Below are positions 7,580 through 19,540 of a stretch of 64,000 nucleotides of DNA, one piece after another (position 1 is the stretch's first letter; each line of letters starts with the position of its first letter). Origin of the DNA: Bacillus subtilis subsp. subtilis (GTDB lineage Bacteria > Pseudomonadota > Gammaproteobacteria > Xanthomonadales > Xanthomonadaceae); NCBI GenBank assembly GCA_021733645.1, contig JAHREJ010000004.1, forward strand, positions 1 through 64,000. Direction: 5' to 3'. The notes below the pieces were generated by a model that had not been told where the DNA came from, ran no database searches, and worked only from the letters and a program-made list of their open reading frames with translations. The translations under genes and the position numbers were made by a program.

Positions 7580-8562
7580 GCCGGGGTGCCCGGATGCGCG
7601 GAGCAGCGCAGACCGGTCACCTTCCGGTGTCGCAGTCGCCGGCGGGGCACCTGCCGGTTCTGTACACGCAGGTCCTGGATGGCCTGAGGGTGATCGAAAA
7701 CGGAACGTATCTCGATGGCACGTTTGGTCGTGGCGGTCACGCCCGCGGCGTGCTCGAGCAACTCGGTCCTGGAGGCCGGCTGCTGGTCATGGACAAGGAT
7801 CCCGACGCGATTGCGGTGGCCGAGCGTGATTTCGCGCCGGACCCGCGCGTGTCGATTTTCCGTGGCAGCTTCGCCGACCTGCTGCACTGGGACGCCACCG
7901 CCGGTGGCCTGGACGGGGTGCTGTTGGACCTGGGCGTGTCGTCGCCGCAGCTGGACGTGGCCGAGCGCGGTTTCAGTTTTGGCAAGGACGGCCCGCTGGA
8001 TATGCGCATGGACCCGGACAGCGGCGAAAGCGCGGCGCAGTGGCTCAACCGTGTGGAAGAACGCGAGCTGATGGACGTGTTGTGGACCTACGGCGAAGAG
8101 CGCCAGGGCCGCCGCATCGCCAAGGCCATCGTAGCCCGCCGCGACAAGCAGCCCTTCACCCGCACCGCCGAGCTGGCTGAGTTGATCGCTTCGGTGATGC
8201 CGCGCGGCAAGGACAAGATCCACCCGGCCACGCGCAGCTTCCAGGCCATCCGCATCCACATCAACCGCGAACTGGCCGACCTTGAAGCCGGGCTGGACGC
8301 GGCAATGGCACGGCTCAAGCCGGGTGGCCGACTGGCGGTGATCAGCTTCCATTCGCTGGAAGACCGCATCGTCAAACAGTTCATGAATCGCCACGCCAAG
8401 GCCCCGCCGAGCAATCGCCGGCTGCCCGAGTTGGCCGCGTTCGTGCCGACCCTGGACCTGCATGGCGGCGCCATCAAGGCCGAGGACGACGAACTGGCGG
8501 TCAACCCGCGCTCGCGCAGCGCCGTGCTGCGCGTGGCCGAGAAGCGCGAGGTGGCCGGGTGA
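7576..8562 (+). CDS. rsmH: 16S rRNA (cytosine(1402)-N4)-methyltransferase RsmH
   Basis: 328 aa from the GTG at 7576, overlapping the mraZ stop as GTGA; an ATG at 7594 is an alternative. The SAM-binding segment [14 protein letters not shown] is at 45-58, followed by [15 protein letters not shown] and the [11 protein letters not shown] motif near 258. It N4-methylates C1402 of 16S rRNA, the same nucleotide that RsmI (also in this window, at 4528) methylates on the ribose. It lies in its usual place after mraZ. Confidence 0.95.
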   Translation: MSRGARMRGAAQTGHLPVSQSPAGHLPVLYTQVLDGLRVIENGTYLDGTFGRGGHARGVLEQLGPGGRLLVMDKDPDAIAVAERDFAPDPRVSIFRGSFADLLHWDATAGGLDGVLLDLGVSSPQLDVAERGFSFGKDGPLDMRMDPDSGESAAQWLNRVEERELMDVLWTYGEERQGRRIAKAIVARRDKQPFTRTAELAELIASVMPRGKDKIHPATRSFQAIRIHINRELADLEAGLDAAMARLKPGGRLAVISFHSLEDRIVKQFMNRHAKAPPSNRRLPELAAFVPTLDLHGGAIKAEDDELAVNPRSRSAVLRVAEKREVAG

Positions 8563-8822
8563 GTCGGCTGCTGCTCATCGTGCTGCTGGCCTGCACCGTC
8601 GCCTCGGCGATCGGGGTGGTGTTCATGCGCCACCGCCACCGCCAGACCTTCATCGAGCTGTCGAAGGCCGAGCGCGCGCGCGATGAGATCAATATCGAGT
8701 TCGGCCGCCTGCAGCTGGAACAGGCGACCCTGGCCGAATCGACCCGGGTGGACCGCGTTGCCCGCGAAAAGCTGGGCATGAAGTTCCCCGAAGCGGCTGA
8801 CGTGGTGGTGATCCGGCCATGA
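8559..8822 (+). CDS. ftsL: Cell division protein FtsL
   Basis: 87 aa with a GTG start overlapping the rsmH stop (GTGA). It is a small bitopic protein: a membrane segment at about residues 3-23, then a periplasmic heptad-rich coiled coil (about 28-70) ending in a conserved ARE-LGM segment. FtsL joins FtsB and FtsQ in the divisome complex that activates FtsWI. Identity rests on size, topology and position between rsmH and ftsI. Confidence 0.9.
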   Translation: MSRLLLIVLLACTVASAIGVVFMRHRHRQTFIELSKAERARDEINIEFGRLQLEQATLAESTRVDRVAREKLGMKFPEAADVVVIRP

Positions 8823-10663
8823 GCAAGTCCGGTCGCAACCGCACCCGTAACAGCTTCAACCTGCGCCAGCGCCTCAAGTGGGTGGGTCTGGCGCTTGGGC
8901 TGTGCTCGGTGTCGCTGGTCGGCCGCGCGGCGTACGTGCAGATCATCAACAGCGATTTCTACCAGCGCCAGGGCGAAGCGCGTTACCTGCGCGAACTGCC
9001 GATCAACACCTCGCGCGGCATGATCACCGACCGCAACGGCGAGCCGGTGGCGGTGTCCACCCCGGTCGCTTCGATCTGGGTCAACCCGCAGGAACTGCTG
9101 CGCGCCCCGGACCGCATCCCCGAGCTGGCCACCGCGCTGGGCATGCCGCTGGATGAGCTCACCTCCAAGCTGTCGCAGAAGTCGGACAAGGAATTCATGT
9201 ACCTGCGCCGCCGGATCAATCCGGACGACGCGGAGAAAGTGGTCGCCATGAAGATCCCGGGCGTGGCCTCGCAGCGCGAGTTCCGCCGCTTCTACCCGCA
9301 GGGTGAGGCGATGGCGCACGTACTGGGCTTCACCAACATCGACGACCGCGGCCAGGAAGGGCTGGAGCTGGCCTTCGACGAATGGCTGCGCGGCAAGGCC
9401 GGCGCCAAGCGGGTGATCCGCAACCGCAAGGGCGATACGGTGGAGAGCGATCTGCTGCGCGCCGCCGAGCCGGGCAAGGACCTCACCCTCAGCATCGACC
9501 GCCGCATCCAGTTCCTGGCCTTCAAGGAACTGCGCAACGCGCTGATCGCCAACAAGGCGGCCGGTGGCTCGATGGTGATCATGGATGTGGCCACCGGCGA
9601 AGTGCTGGCCATGGTGAACCTGCCCACCTACAACCCCAATTCGGTGGGCGGCGCTGCGCCGGACACCCGCCGCAACCGCGCGGTGACCGACCTGGTCGAG
9701 CCCGGCTCGACCATGAAGCCGCTGACCATCGCCTCGGCGCTGCAGTCCGGGGTGGTCACCAAAGACACCATCGTGGACACCAACCCCGGCTACATGGCCG
9801 TGGGCCGGTTCACCATCAAGGACGTGCCGCGCAACAACGGCGTGCTCAACGTTACCGGTGTGATCACCCGCAGCTCGAACATCGGTGCGGCCAAGATCGC
9901 CGCCAAGATGCCCGACCAGGTGTTCTACGACCACGTGCACAGCTTCGGTTATGGCGTGTCCCCGCACAGCGGATTCCCCGGCGAATCGGCCGGCGTGCTG
10001 AAGCGGCCGGCGCGTTGGGATGGTGCCACCAAGACCACCATGTCCTACGGCTATGGCTTGAACGTTACGCCGCTGCAGATCGCCACCGCCTATTCGGCGC
10101 TGGGCAACGGCGGCAAGCTGATCGCGCCCACCTTCGTGAAGGGCCAGCGCAACGAAGGCAAGCAGATCATCGACGAGAACATCGCCAAGCAGGTGGTGGC
10201 GATGATGGAAACCGTGGTTACCCAGGGCGGCGCCAAGCAGGCGGCGGTGCTGGGTTACCACGTGGCCGGCAAGACCGGTACCGCACGCAAGGCCGGCCCC
10301 GGCGGTTACGAGCGCGGGCATTACAACGCGCTGTTTGCCGGCGTGGTGCCGGCCACCAACCCGCGCTTTGCCACGGTGATCGTGATCAACGACCCCCAGG
10401 GCGGCAAGTACTACGGTGGCCTGGTGTCTGCACCGGTGTTCCACAACGTGATGGAAGGCGCGTTGCGCCTGATGGACGTGCCGCCGGACGACATCGAGTC
10501 GTGGCTGGCCGCCCAGCAGTCGGGAAAGATGGGGCATTCCGCATCGGTGCTGCCGATGCCGCCGCCGGAAACGGTGATCGCCCCCGACGCCGCCGCCGAA
10601 TTCGATGCCGCGCTGCCCAGCGCGCACGCCACGGTGCCGCCCGCGCAGGGAGGCACCCAATGA
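8819..10663 (+). CDS. ftsI: Peptidoglycan transpeptidase FtsI (PBP3)
   Basis: 614 aa. A short cytoplasmic tail is followed by a membrane anchor at about 21-40, the PBP dimerisation/pedestal domain (about 60-220) and the transpeptidase domain (about 250-570). All three penicillin-binding motifs are intact: STMK 297-300 (nucleophile Ser297), SSN 352-354, KTGT 484-487. It crosslinks septal peptidoglycan as the class B partner of FtsW. The C-terminal tail after 570 is Pro/Ala-rich. ATGA overlaps with both ftsL and murE imply translational coupling. Confidence 0.97.
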   Translation: MSKSGRNRTRNSFNLRQRLKWVGLALGLCSVSLVGRAAYVQIINSDFYQRQGEARYLRELPINTSRGMITDRNGEPVAVSTPVASIWVNPQELLRAPDRIPELATALGMPLDELTSKLSQKSDKEFMYLRRRINPDDAEKVVAMKIPGVASQREFRRFYPQGEAMAHVLGFTNIDDRGQEGLELAFDEWLRGKAGAKRVIRNRKGDTVESDLLRAAEPGKDLTLSIDRRIQFLAFKELRNALIANKAAGGSMVIMDVATGEVLAMVNLPTYNPNSVGGAAPDTRRNRAVTDLVEPGSTMKPLTIASALQSGVVTKDTIVDTNPGYMAVGRFTIKDVPRNNGVLNVTGVITRSSNIGAAKIAAKMPDQVFYDHVHSFGYGVSPHSGFPGESAGVLKRPARWDGATKTTMSYGYGLNVTPLQIATAYSALGNGGKLIAPTFVKGQRNEGKQIIDENIAKQVVAMMETVVTQGGAKQAAVLGYHVAGKTGTARKAGPGGYERGHYNALFAGVVPATNPRFATVIVINDPQGGKYYGGLVSAPVFHNVMEGALRLMDVPPDDIESWLAAQQSGKMGHSASVLPMPPPETVIAPDAAAEFDAALPSAHATVPPAQGGTQ

Positions 10664-12168
10664 GCCAGATGATGTTGCTTTCGCAGTTGCTTCCCGATGT
10701 GGTGCTCAGCCACGATCCGTCCATCACCGGCCTGGTGCTGGACAGCCGCGCCGTGCGCCCGGGCAACGCCTTCGTGGCGATCGCCGGGTTCGGCGCACAC
10801 GGGCTGGGTTTCGTCGACCAGGCCCGTGCCAATGGGGCCGGCGCGATCCTGTTCGACCCACCCGCGCCGGTGGAGCTGCCGGCCCCGGCCGATGCGATCG
10901 CCGTGCCGGGCCTGCGCCTGCGCATGGGGGCGATGGCCGATGCGTTCCACGGCCATCCCTCGCGCGCGATGACGATGGTCGGGGTGACCGGCACCAACGG
11001 CAAGACCTCCACCGTGCAGCTGCTGGCCCAGGCCTGGCAGCTGCTGGGCACCGCCAGTGGCAGCATCGGTACGCTGGGCGTGGGTCTGTATGGCCACGTC
11101 GTCCCGACCGGCTTCACCACGCCGCTGGTGCTGCAGATGCACCAGGTGCTGGCGCAGCTGCGCGATGACGGCGCGCGCGCGGTGGCAATGGAAGTCAGTT
11201 CGCACGCACTGGACCAGGGCCGTGTGGATGCAGTGCATTACGACGTGGCGGTGTTCACCAACCTCACCCGCGATCACCTGGATTACCACGGCGACATGGC
11301 CCAGTACGGCGCGGCCAAGGCCAAGCTGTTCCATCGCGATGGCCTCAAGGCCGCGGTGGTCAACCTGGACGACAGCTTCGGCAGCGAACTGCTGCGCACC
11401 GTCGCTCCCGGCGTGCGCCAGATCGGGGTCAGCTCGCGCGGTGCGCAGCAGGCCGCGGTGCGGGCCGATTCGCTCACGCTCGACGGCCGCGGCATCGCCT
11501 TCGACCTGATGGTCGAGGGCGCGCGCCACCCGGTGCAGTCGCCGCTGCTGGGCCGCTTCAACGTGGACAACCTGCTGGCCGTGGCCGGTACGCTGTATGC
11601 GCTGGGCCATGCCCCGGCCGCGATCGCCGCGCTGCTGTCGCAGCTGCAGCCGATTGCCGGGCGCATGAACCGGCTCGGTGGCGCGCAGGGCCTGCCGACC
11701 GTGGTGGTCGACTACGCCCATACCCCCGATGCGCTGGAACAGGCGTTGTCCAGCCTGCACGACCACCTGGCCGGGCGCCTGGTGTGTGTGTTCGGCTGCG
11801 GCGGCGAGCGCGACACCGGCAAGCGCCCGCAGATGGCGGCCATTGCCGAGAAGGCCGCCAACCTGGTGATCATCACCGACGACAACCCGCGCGGCGAAGA
11901 CGGCGATGTGATCGTGGCTGACATCGTCGCCGGGCTCGCCCACCCGTCCGCGGCCATCGTGCAGCGCGACCGCGCCGCCGCGATCGCCACCGCGATCGGC
12001 CAGGCCGGTGCGGGCGACATCGTGCTGATTGCCGGCAAGGGCCATGAGCCCTACCAGGAAGTGCACGGCGTCCAGCATGCATTCGACGACACCGTGGTGG
12101 CCGCCGGGGTGCTCGCCGCCCGCGCCGCGCAGGTGGTACGGGCGCAGGATGCGGAGGACGCACCATGA
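10660..12168 (+). CDS. murE: UDP-MurNAc-L-Ala-D-Glu:meso-diaminopimelate ligase MurE
   Basis: 502 aa. The start is the ATG overlapping the ftsI stop; the same frame is open far upstream through ftsI and that part is not coding. The ATP-binding loop [10 protein letters not shown] is at 108-117. The DNPR motif (in TDDNPRGED) is the signature of meso-diaminopimelate rather than lysine specificity. It adds the third residue of the stem peptide in the cytoplasm. Confidence 0.96.
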   Translation: MSQMMLLSQLLPDVVLSHDPSITGLVLDSRAVRPGNAFVAIAGFGAHGLGFVDQARANGAGAILFDPPAPVELPAPADAIAVPGLRLRMGAMADAFHGHPSRAMTMVGVTGTNGKTSTVQLLAQAWQLLGTASGSIGTLGVGLYGHVVPTGFTTPLVLQMHQVLAQLRDDGARAVAMEVSSHALDQGRVDAVHYDVAVFTNLTRDHLDYHGDMAQYGAAKAKLFHRDGLKAAVVNLDDSFGSELLRTVAPGVRQIGVSSRGAQQAAVRADSLTLDGRGIAFDLMVEGARHPVQSPLLGRFNVDNLLAVAGTLYALGHAPAAIAALLSQLQPIAGRMNRLGGAQGLPTVVVDYAHTPDALEQALSSLHDHLAGRLVCVFGCGGERDTGKRPQMAAIAEKAANLVIITDDNPRGEDGDVIVADIVAGLAHPSAAIVQRDRAAAIATAIGQAGAGDIVLIAGKGHEPYQEVHGVQHAFDDTVVAAGVLAARAAQVVRAQDAEDAP

Positions 12169-13559
12169 AGCGCACCCCGCTGTCGTTGATCGCGCATTGG
12201 GCCGGTGGCGAGATCCACGGCGATGACACCGCCATCGATGCCATCAGCAACGACACCCGCACCCTGGGCCCGGGCAGCCTGTACGTGGCGCTGCGTGGCG
12301 AGCGCTTCGACGGCCATGATTTCGCCGCCGACGCGGCCGCGCGCGGTGCCTCGGCGATGCTGGTCGAGCGCCTGCTGGACGTGGCGCTGCCGCAGATCGT
12401 GGTGGCCGACAGCCAGCATGCGCTGGGCCGCATTGCCCACGGCATGCAGCGCGACCGTGCCGCCGGGGTATTCGCCATCACCGGCAGCAACGGCAAGACC
12501 AGCGTCAAGAGCCTGCTGCTGGCGATCCTGCAGCAGGTGGCGCGCGAACAACACAAGGTGGTGTACGCCAACCCGGGCAATCTCAACAACGAGATCGGCC
12601 TGCCGCTGGCCGTGCTGGACGCGCCCGAAGACGCCGACTTCGCCGTGTATGAAATGGGCGCCGGCAAGCCGGGCGACATCGCCTACCTCACCGACATCGT
12701 GCGCCCGCGCTACGCGCTGGTGAACAACATCGCCCCGGCGCACCTGGAGCGGATGGGCAGCCTGCAGGGCGTGGCCAGCACCAAGGGCGCCATCTACGCC
12801 GCGTTGCCCACCGATGGCGTGGCGGTGATCAACGCCGACGATGCCTTTGGCATCTGGTTTGAACAGCACATCGTGGGCCAGCCCCCGCGCAGCCGCGTGT
12901 TGCGCTATGGCCTGGACCACAGTGCCGACGTGGGCGCGCTGGCGATCCGCCCCAGCGCCACCGGCAGCCAGTTCCTGCTGACCAGCCCGCAGGGTCAGGT
13001 GGAAATCGCGCTGGCCCTGCCAGGCCGGCACAACATCAGCAATGCGCTGGCGGCGGCCTCGTTGGCACTGGCCGCCGGCATCGGCCTGGACCAGATCGCC
13101 GCCGGCCTGGCCCGCGCCGAACCGGTGCCGGGCCGCCAGATCGCCCACCAGCTGCCCAATGGCGCGGTGCTGATCGATGACAGTTACAACGCCAACCCCG
13201 GCTCGCTGGCGGCGGCGATCGATGCGCTGGCCGGTGGCAAGAGCGAAGGCTGGCTGGTGCTGGGCGACATGCGCGAACTGGGCCCGGACGGCGAAGCACT
13301 GCATGCCCAGGCCGGCCGCCGCGCACGCGATGCCGGCATCAAGCGCCTGTACACGCTGGGCCCGCTGAGTGCCGCGGCCTCGGCCGCCTTTGGCGAGGGC
13401 GGCCGGCACTTCGCCGACCACCACAGCCTGGCCGTCGCACTGGCCAACGATCTGCATGCTGGCGTGCGCTGCCTGGTCAAGGGCTCGCGCGGCAGCGCCA
13501 TGGACAACATTGTAAAAGCGCTGCTGGCGCGAGGAGAGGAAACCCCCCATGTTGCTTGA
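12165..13559 (+). CDS. murF: UDP-MurNAc-tripeptide:D-Ala-D-Ala ligase MurF
   Basis: 464 aa, starting in an ATGA overlap with murE. The Mur-ligase P-loop TGSNGKT is at 106-112, with [11 protein letters not shown] and DSYNANPGS further on. It completes the UDP-MurNAc-pentapeptide by adding D-Ala-D-Ala, the dipeptide made by DdlB encoded downstream. Its last 11 bases overlap mraY in another frame. Confidence 0.96.
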   Translation: MKRTPLSLIAHWAGGEIHGDDTAIDAISNDTRTLGPGSLYVALRGERFDGHDFAADAAARGASAMLVERLLDVALPQIVVADSQHALGRIAHGMQRDRAAGVFAITGSNGKTSVKSLLLAILQQVAREQHKVVYANPGNLNNEIGLPLAVLDAPEDADFAVYEMGAGKPGDIAYLTDIVRPRYALVNNIAPAHLERMGSLQGVASTKGAIYAALPTDGVAVINADDAFGIWFEQHIVGQPPRSRVLRYGLDHSADVGALAIRPSATGSQFLLTSPQGQVEIALALPGRHNISNALAAASLALAAGIGLDQIAAGLARAEPVPGRQIAHQLPNGAVLIDDSYNANPGSLAAAIDALAGGKSEGWLVLGDMRELGPDGEALHAQAGRRARDAGIKRLYTLGPLSAAASAAFGEGGRHFADHHSLAVALANDLHAGVRCLVKGSRGSAMDNIVKALLARGEETPHVA

Positions 13560-14634
13560 ACTGGCCCGATGGTTGCAGCAATTGGAGAGCCTGTTCGGGC
13601 TGTTCGGCTATCTGACGCTGCGTGGCATTCTTGCCGCGCTGACCGCACTGTTCCTGTCGCTGTGGCTGGGCCCGGCGATGATCCGCAAGCTGGCCCAGTT
13701 CAAGGGCGGTCAGCCGATCCGCAAGGATGGCCCGCAGACGCACTTCTCCAAGGCCGGCACGCCGACCATGGGCGGCTCGCTGATCCTGCTCACCATCACC
13801 TTGTCGGTGTTGCTGTGGGCCGACCTGCGCAACCGCTATGTATGGGTGGTGCTGGCGGTGATGCTGTGCTTCGGCGCCATCGGCTGGTACGACGACTGGA
13901 TCAAGATCGTACGGCGTGACCCGAACGGCCTGAAGTCGCGCTGGAAGTACCTGCTGCAGTCGATCTTCGGCCTGGCCGCCGGCCTGTTCCTGTTCTATAC
14001 CGCCGATGTGCCGGCCGCGCTGACCTTCTACATCCCGATGTTCAAGTCGGTGGCGCTGCCGCTGGCGGGGATCAGCTTCGTGGCCATCGCCTATTTCTGG
14101 ATCGTCGGCTTCTCCAACGCGGTCAACCTGACCGACGGCCTGGACGGGCTGGCGATCATGCCCACCGTGCTGGTGGCCTGCGCACTGGGCGTATTCGCCT
14201 ATGCCTCGGGCAACGTGGTGTTCTCCAACTACCTGCAGATTCCGCAGATTCCCGGTGCCGGTGAACTGGTCATCATCTGTGCGGCCATTGCCGGGGCGGG
14301 CCTGGGCTTCCTGTGGTTCAACACCTACCCGGCGATGGTGTTCATGGGCGACATCGGCGCGCTGGCGCTGGGCGCGGTGCTGGGCACCATCGCGGTGATC
14401 ACCCGCCAGGAGCTGGTGCTGGTGATCATGGGCGGCGTGTTCGTGATTGAAACACTGTCGGTGATGATCCAGGTGGCCTCGTTCAAGCTCACCGGCAAGC
14501 GCGTGTTCAAGATGGCCCCCATCCATCACCACTTTGAACTGAAGGGATGGCCGGAGCCGCGCGTGATCGTGCGCTTCTGGATCATTTCGGTGGTGCTGGT
14601 GCTGATCGGCCTGGCCACGTTGAAGGTCCGCTGA
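13549..14634 (+). CDS. mraY: Phospho-MurNAc-pentapeptide translocase MraY (lipid I synthase)
   Basis: 361 aa polytopic protein, about ten membrane helices. Signature motifs: the Asp pair in WYDDW (113-117), [10 protein letters not shown] at 193-202 (catalytic Asp), and the HHHFELKGW motif near the C-terminus. It transfers phospho-MurNAc-pentapeptide to undecaprenyl phosphate at the inner membrane. The next gene is ftsW with no murD between, unlike the E. coli order. Confidence 0.97.
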   Translation: MLLELARWLQQLESLFGLFGYLTLRGILAALTALFLSLWLGPAMIRKLAQFKGGQPIRKDGPQTHFSKAGTPTMGGSLILLTITLSVLLWADLRNRYVWVVLAVMLCFGAIGWYDDWIKIVRRDPNGLKSRWKYLLQSIFGLAAGLFLFYTADVPAALTFYIPMFKSVALPLAGISFVAIAYFWIVGFSNAVNLTDGLDGLAIMPTVLVACALGVFAYASGNVVFSNYLQIPQIPGAGELVIICAAIAGAGLGFLWFNTYPAMVFMGDIGALALGAVLGTIAVITRQELVLVIMGGVFVIETLSVMIQVASFKLTGKRVFKMAPIHHHFELKGWPEPRVIVRFWIISVVLVLIGLATLKVR

Positions 14635-15980
14635 TGAACGACCTGTCGCGCCAGGCAACCCGCCTTGAAGCCATCGGAGGCCACTTCGACAAGTGGCTGC
14701 TGGGCGCGATCATCGCGCTCACCGGGCTGGGCGTGGTGATGGTCGCGTCGAGCTCGATCGCCTTGATGAGCAGCCCGTTCTATTACCTCAACCGCCATCT
14801 GATCTTCCTGGCGGTGGGTATCGTGCTGGCGATCATCGCCATGCGCACCGAGCTCAAGAGCATCGAGCAGTACAACCAGGTGCTGCTGCTGGGCTGCTTT
14901 GCGCTGCTGGTGGTGGTGTTCGTCCCCGGCCTGGGCAGCAGCGTCAACGGCGCCCGGCGCTGGATCAACCTGGGCATCTCCAAGTTCCAGACCGTCGAAG
15001 CGGTCAAGGTGCTCTACATCGTGTGGCTGTCCAGCTACCTGGTGCGCTTCCGCGATGAGGTCAACGCCACCTGGCCGGCCATGCTCAAGCCGCTTGGCGT
15101 GGCCGGCGCGCTGGTGGTGTTGCTGCTGCTGCAGCCGGACTTCGGTTCGTCCACGCTGCTGCTGGCCATCACTGCCGGCATGCTGGTGCTGGGCGGGGTG
15201 AACATGCCGCGCATGTCGATGCCGGTCATCATCGGCATGGTGGGCATGAGCGCGCTGGCGATCATCGAGCCGTACCGCATGCGCCGCATCACCTCCTTCC
15301 TGGACCCGTGGGCCGACCAGCAGGGCGACGGCTACCAGCTGTCCAACGCGCTGATGGCCGTCGGCCGCGGCGAGTGGACCGGCGTGGGCCTGGGCAACTC
15401 GGTGCAGAAGCTCTATTACCTGCCCGAGGCGCACACCGACTTCATCTTCTCGGTCACCGCCGAGGAACTGGGCTTCCTGGGCACCTGCCTGATCATCGGG
15501 CTGTACGCGCTGCTGGTAGGCCGCACCTTCTGGCTGGGCATGCGCTGCGTGGAGATGAAGCGCCACTTCTCCGGCTACATCGCCTTCGGCATCGGGCTGT
15601 GGATCAGCATGCAGAGCTTTGTGTCGATCGGGGTCAACCTGGGCATCCTGCCCACCAAGGGCCTGACCCTGCCGCTGATTTCCTCCGGCGGCTCAAGCGT
15701 ATTGATGACCTGCGTGGCGATGGGTCTGTTGCTGCGCGTGTCCTATGAGCTGGACCGCGCCGAGCGCCGCCAGGCCGTGCGCATGGGCGCCGCCGAGGGC
15801 GACGAGCCGATGGACGCCGAGCCGGGCAGGGCGCCGGGCGCGTCGGCGGTGGCCGCCGCCATGCAGGACACCAAGGCACACGACGGCACCCCGCGCGACG
15901 GGATGCCACGCGACAGCTCGCCGCGCGGCACCAGCCGCATGCAGCAGCGCATCGAACCGACCCTGGGGAGGATGGGATGA
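14634..15980 (+). CDS. ftsW: Peptidoglycan glycosyltransferase FtsW
   Basis: 448 aa from the ATG in the TGATG junction with mraY; the open frame upstream lies inside mraY. SEDS-family polytopic protein with about ten membrane helices, [10 protein letters not shown], the FVPEA-like [21 protein letters not shown] loop segment, and [13 protein letters not shown] near the end. It polymerises septal glycan strands from lipid II with FtsI. A polar, low-complexity tail of about 60 residues follows the last helix. Confidence 0.95.
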   Translation: MNDLSRQATRLEAIGGHFDKWLLGAIIALTGLGVVMVASSSIALMSSPFYYLNRHLIFLAVGIVLAIIAMRTELKSIEQYNQVLLLGCFALLVVVFVPGLGSSVNGARRWINLGISKFQTVEAVKVLYIVWLSSYLVRFRDEVNATWPAMLKPLGVAGALVVLLLLQPDFGSSTLLLAITAGMLVLGGVNMPRMSMPVIIGMVGMSALAIIEPYRMRRITSFLDPWADQQGDGYQLSNALMAVGRGEWTGVGLGNSVQKLYYLPEAHTDFIFSVTAEELGFLGTCLIIGLYALLVGRTFWLGMRCVEMKRHFSGYIAFGIGLWISMQSFVSIGVNLGILPTKGLTLPLISSGGSSVLMTCVAMGLLLRVSYELDRAERRQAVRMGAAEGDEPMDAEPGRAPGASAVAAAMQDTKAHDGTPRDGMPRDSSPRGTSRMQQRIEPTLGRMG

Positions 15981-17068
15981 GTACGCCCCTGAACACCTCC
16001 GAACGTCCGGTGCTGATCATGGCCGGTGGCACCGGCGGGCATATTTTCCCGGGCCTGGCCGTGGCCAGGGTGCTGCGCGCGCGTGGCATCCCGGTGACGT
16101 GGCTGGGCAGCGATGGCGGCATGGAAACACGCCTGGTGCCGCAGCACGACATCCACATCGACACGCTGGCCATCAGCGGCCTGCGTGGCAAGGGCAAACT
16201 GGCCCTGCTCGGCGCGCCGGGACGGCTGCTGCGCGCGGTGCGTGCGGCCGGCTTCCTGATCCGCGACCGCCAGCCGCGTGCGGTGGTGTCCTTCGGCGGG
16301 TTCGCGTCGGGCCCGGGTGGCCTGGCGGCGCGCCTGCACGGCCTGCCGCTGCTGGTGCACGAACAGAACCGCGCGCCGGGCCTGACCAACCGCGTGCTGT
16401 CGCGCTTCGCACGCCGCGTACTGACCGGCTTCCCGGGCAGCTTCGCCGAGCGCGAAGAGGCCGTGGGCAACCCGGTGCGCGCCGAAATTGCCGCCATCGC
16501 CGCGCCCGAGCTGCGCCTGGCCAACCGCCAGGGGCCGCTGCGGTTGCTGGTGCTGGGCGGCAGCCAGGGCGCGCGCGTGCTCAACAACGCCGTGCCGCAG
16601 GCGCTGGCCGCACTGGGCCACCACGTCGCCATCGACGTGCGTCACCAGAGTGGCGAAAAGCTGCATGGCGAAGCCGTTGCCGCCTACCAGGCGGCCGGTG
16701 TGACCGCGCGCGTGGATGCCTTCATCGCCGACATGGCAGAAGCGTTCACCTGGGCCGACCTGGTGGTATGCCGTGCCGGTGCGTCGACCCTGGCCGAGCT
16801 GTGCGCGGTGGGCATCGGCAGCGTGCTGGTGCCGTTCGCGGCGGCCGTGGACGACCACCAGACCCGCAACGCGGAGTACCTGGTGGACCGCGGCGCGGCC
16901 GTGTTGCTGAAGCAGGACGAAACGCTGGCCGCGCACCTTGAAGGTGTGCTGCGCGAATTGTCCGAAAATTCCGCCCGTCGCATGCAGATGGCCAACGCCG
17001 CGCGTGCCCTGGCAAAGGTCGATGCCGCAGAGCGCATCGCCGACATCATCCTCGAGGAATCCCAATGA
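15977..17068 (+). CDS. murG: UDP-GlcNAc:lipid I N-acetylglucosaminyltransferase MurG
   Basis: 363 aa. The N-terminal GGTGGH at 17-22 binds lipid I/diphosphate, and the GT-B C-terminal half has [11 protein letters not shown] and the sugar-nucleotide site [11 protein letters not shown]. It makes lipid II at the inner face of the membrane. ATGA overlap with ftsW. Its stop overlaps a 16-codon ORF rather than murC. Confidence 0.97.
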   Translation: MSTPLNTSERPVLIMAGGTGGHIFPGLAVARVLRARGIPVTWLGSDGGMETRLVPQHDIHIDTLAISGLRGKGKLALLGAPGRLLRAVRAAGFLIRDRQPRAVVSFGGFASGPGGLAARLHGLPLLVHEQNRAPGLTNRVLSRFARRVLTGFPGSFAEREEAVGNPVRAEIAAIAAPELRLANRQGPLRLLVLGGSQGARVLNNAVPQALAALGHHVAIDVRHQSGEKLHGEAVAAYQAAGVTARVDAFIADMAEAFTWADLVVCRAGASTLAELCAVGIGSVLVPFAAAVDDHQTRNAEYLVDRGAAVLLKQDETLAAHLEGVLRELSENSARRMQMANAARALAKVDAAERIADIILEESQ

Positions 17069-17115
17069 AGACCGTTACGCGCCACCGCGCCTGCCCGACG
17101 CGAGGCGGCGCATGA
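17065..17115 (+). CDS. 16-codon mini-ORF bridging murG and murC
   Basis: ATG at 17065 overlaps the murG stop as ATGA, and its own TGA (17113-17115) overlaps the murC ATG (17112) as ATGA. The encoded peptide would be [16 protein letters not shown]. The murG-murC interval of 43 bases is the only junction in mraZ-ftsA without a direct stop/start overlap, and this ORF restores the chain. The likely role is translational coupling (inference); the peptide itself need not function. Confidence 0.5.
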   Translation: MKTVTRHRACPTRGGA

Positions 17116-18548
17116 TCCGCCGCCTGCACGACACCAACGACCTGGTGCGCGCCTTCCCGCGCGTGCACTTCGTCGGCATCGGCGGCACCGGCATGAGCGG
17201 CATCGCCGAGGTGATGCTGACCCTGGGCTATGAAGTGTCCGGTTCGGACAACGCCGACAACGCCGCGACCCGTCGCCTGGCCAGCCTCGGCGCGCGCGTG
17301 ATGCGCGGCCATTCGGCGGCCAACGTGCTGGGCACCGACTGCGTGGTGGTGTCCAGTGCGATCCGCGATGACAACCCCGAACTGATGGAAGCGCGCAGCC
17401 AGCGCATTCCGATCATGCCGCGCGCGGCGATGCTGGCCGAACTGATGCGCTTCCGCCGCGGCATCGCCGTGGCCGGCACCCACGGCAAGACCACCACCAC
17501 CAGCCTCACCGCCGCGGTGCTGAGTGAAGGCGGGCTGGACCCGACCTTCGTGATCGGTGGCCAGCTGTTGGCCGCCGGCGCCAACGCCAAGCTTGGCGGT
17601 GGCCAATGGCTGGTGGCCGAGGCCGACGAGAGCGATGGCAGCTTCCTGCGCCTGAACCCGCTGGTGTCGGTGATCACCAATATCGATTCGGACCACCTGG
17701 AAAACTACGGCAACGATTTTGCCCGGGTCCAGGCCGCGTTCGCCGAATTCCTGCAGCGCCTGCCGTTCTACGGCCTGGCCGTGCTGTGCATCGATGACCC
17801 GGAAGTGGCCGCACTGGCCGCGCAGACCCCGCGCCATGTGATGAGCTACGGCATGAGCAGCCACGCCGATGTGCGCGCCGAAGATGTCGTGCAGGACGGG
17901 CCGCGCATGCGCTTCACCCTGCGCCTGCCCGAAGGCAGCAGCCACCCGGTCACCCTGGCGTTGCCGGGCGCGCACAACGTACTCAACGCACTGGCCGCCG
18001 CCGCGGTGGGCTGGCAGCTGGGCGTGGGCCCGGATGCGATCGCCCGCGCGCTGGAGAGCTTTGCCGGCATCGGTCGCCGCTTCAACGACCTGGGCATCGT
18101 CACCACCCACAGCGGTGCCAAGGTGCGCGTGATCGACGACTACGGCCATCATCCGCGCGAGCTGGCCGCGGTGTTTGCCGCCGCCCGTGGCGGTTGGCCC
18201 GACCAGCGCCTGGTGGTGGCCTTCCAGCCGCACCGCTACAGCCGTACCCGCGACCAGTTCGACGCGTTTGCCGCGGTGCTGTCCGAAGTGGACGCGCTGG
18301 TACTGAGCGAGGTCTACCCGGCCGGTGAAGCCCCGATTCCGGGGGCCGATTCGCGCTCGCTGGCGCGCGCCATCCGTGCGCGCGGCCGCAGCGAGCCGGT
18401 CGTGGTCGGCCACACCGCCGAGCTGTCGCACGTGCTGCCTGACGTGCTGCAGGACGGCGACCTGCTGCTGATGATGGGCGCCGGCGACATCGGCCACGTT
18501 GCCCAGCTGATTGCCACCGAAGGCTTTACCGAGACGCCTGCCGAATGA
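17112..18548 (+). CDS. murC: UDP-MurNAc:L-alanine ligase MurC
   Basis: 478 aa from the ATG at 17112, the first usable start in a frame open back into murG. Motifs: GIGGTGMSG 22-30 (UDP-MurNAc binding), [10 protein letters not shown] 121-130 (ATP loop), and DDYGHHPRE in the C-terminal domain. It adds L-Ala to UDP-MurNAc, the first cytoplasmic stem-peptide step. ATGA overlap with ddlB. Confidence 0.97.
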   Translation: MIRRLHDTNDLVRAFPRVHFVGIGGTGMSGIAEVMLTLGYEVSGSDNADNAATRRLASLGARVMRGHSAANVLGTDCVVVSSAIRDDNPELMEARSQRIPIMPRAAMLAELMRFRRGIAVAGTHGKTTTTSLTAAVLSEGGLDPTFVIGGQLLAAGANAKLGGGQWLVAEADESDGSFLRLNPLVSVITNIDSDHLENYGNDFARVQAAFAEFLQRLPFYGLAVLCIDDPEVAALAAQTPRHVMSYGMSSHADVRAEDVVQDGPRMRFTLRLPEGSSHPVTLALPGAHNVLNALAAAAVGWQLGVGPDAIARALESFAGIGRRFNDLGIVTTHSGAKVRVIDDYGHHPRELAAVFAAARGGWPDQRLVVAFQPHRYSRTRDQFDAFAAVLSEVDALVLSEVYPAGEAPIPGADSRSLARAIRARGRSEPVVVGHTAELSHVLPDVLQDGDLLLMMGAGDIGHVAQLIATEGFTETPAE

Positions 18549-19540
18549 ACCCGATCTTCTTCCCGTCGCTGCGCATCACCGACCCGGCCCGTTTCGGACG
18601 TGTCGCCGTGTTGCTGGGTGGCACCTCCAGCGAACGCGAGGTATCGCTGGATTCGGGCCGCAACGTGATCGAGGCGCTGCGCGCGCGCGGTGTCGATGCG
18701 GTGGCCGTGGATGGCATCCCGGCACTGGCCAAGGCGCTGGTGGAGCAACGCTTCGACCGCGTGTTCAACATCCTGCACGGCCACAACGGTGGCGGTGAGG
18801 ACGGCATCGTGCAGGGGCTGATGGACGCTTTCGGCGTGCCTTACACCGGTTCCAGCGTGCTGGGCTCGGCCCTGAGCATGGACAAGATCCGTACCAAGCA
18901 GGTGTGGCTGTCGCTGGACCTGCCAACCCCGGGCTACGTCAAGCTGGTGGAGGGCGTGGATGTGCATGCCGCTGCTGCCGCGCTGGGCCTGCCGGTGGTG
19001 GTGAAGCCGGCCAACGAAGGGTCCAGCGTGGGCATCAGCCGGGTTACCGACGACGCCGGGCTGGACGAGGCGGTGGCACTGGCCACGCGCTATGACGGCC
19101 AGTTGCTGATGGAGCAGATGGTGGTCGGCGACGAACTCACCGTGGCGATCCTGGGTGACCAGGCGCTGCCGTCGATCCGCATCGTGCCCAAGGGCCAGTG
19201 GTACGACTACAACGCCAAGTACATCGCCGAGGACACCCAGTACCTGTGCCCGGGCCTGGACGGCGACGCCGAAATCGAGATCCGCCGCATCGCGCTGGCC
19301 GCCTTCCAGGCCGCCGGTTGCCGTGGCTGGGGGCGCGTGGATGTGATGCGCGACCGCGACAGCGGCCGTTTCTACCTGCTTGAAGTGAACACCGCGCCAG
19401 GCATGACCAGCCACTCACTGGTGCCCAAGGCCGCCGCGCAGGCTGGCATCGGCTTTGAGGAGCTGGTCTGGCGTGTGCTGGAACAGACCCTGCCGGCCAA
19501 CCTGGCTGACAGCAACGACCGGGAGCGCGCCCACGCATGA
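18545..19540 (+). CDS. ddlB: D-alanine:D-alanine ligase DdlB
   Basis: 331 aa ATP-grasp enzyme. [14 protein letters not shown] at the N-terminus, [17 protein letters not shown], then [12 protein letters not shown] and the Mg-binding [11 protein letters not shown] near the C-terminus. It supplies D-Ala-D-Ala to MurF. ATGA overlaps on both sides (murC, ftsQ). Confidence 0.96.
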   Translation: MNPIFFPSLRITDPARFGRVAVLLGGTSSEREVSLDSGRNVIEALRARGVDAVAVDGIPALAKALVEQRFDRVFNILHGHNGGGEDGIVQGLMDAFGVPYTGSSVLGSALSMDKIRTKQVWLSLDLPTPGYVKLVEGVDVHAAAAALGLPVVVKPANEGSSVGISRVTDDAGLDEAVALATRYDGQLLMEQMVVGDELTVAILGDQALPSIRIVPKGQWYDYNAKYIAEDTQYLCPGLDGDAEIEIRRIALAAFQAAGCRGWGRVDVMRDRDSGRFYLLEVNTAPGMTSHSLVPKAAAQAGIGFEELVWRVLEQTLPANLADSNDRERAHA

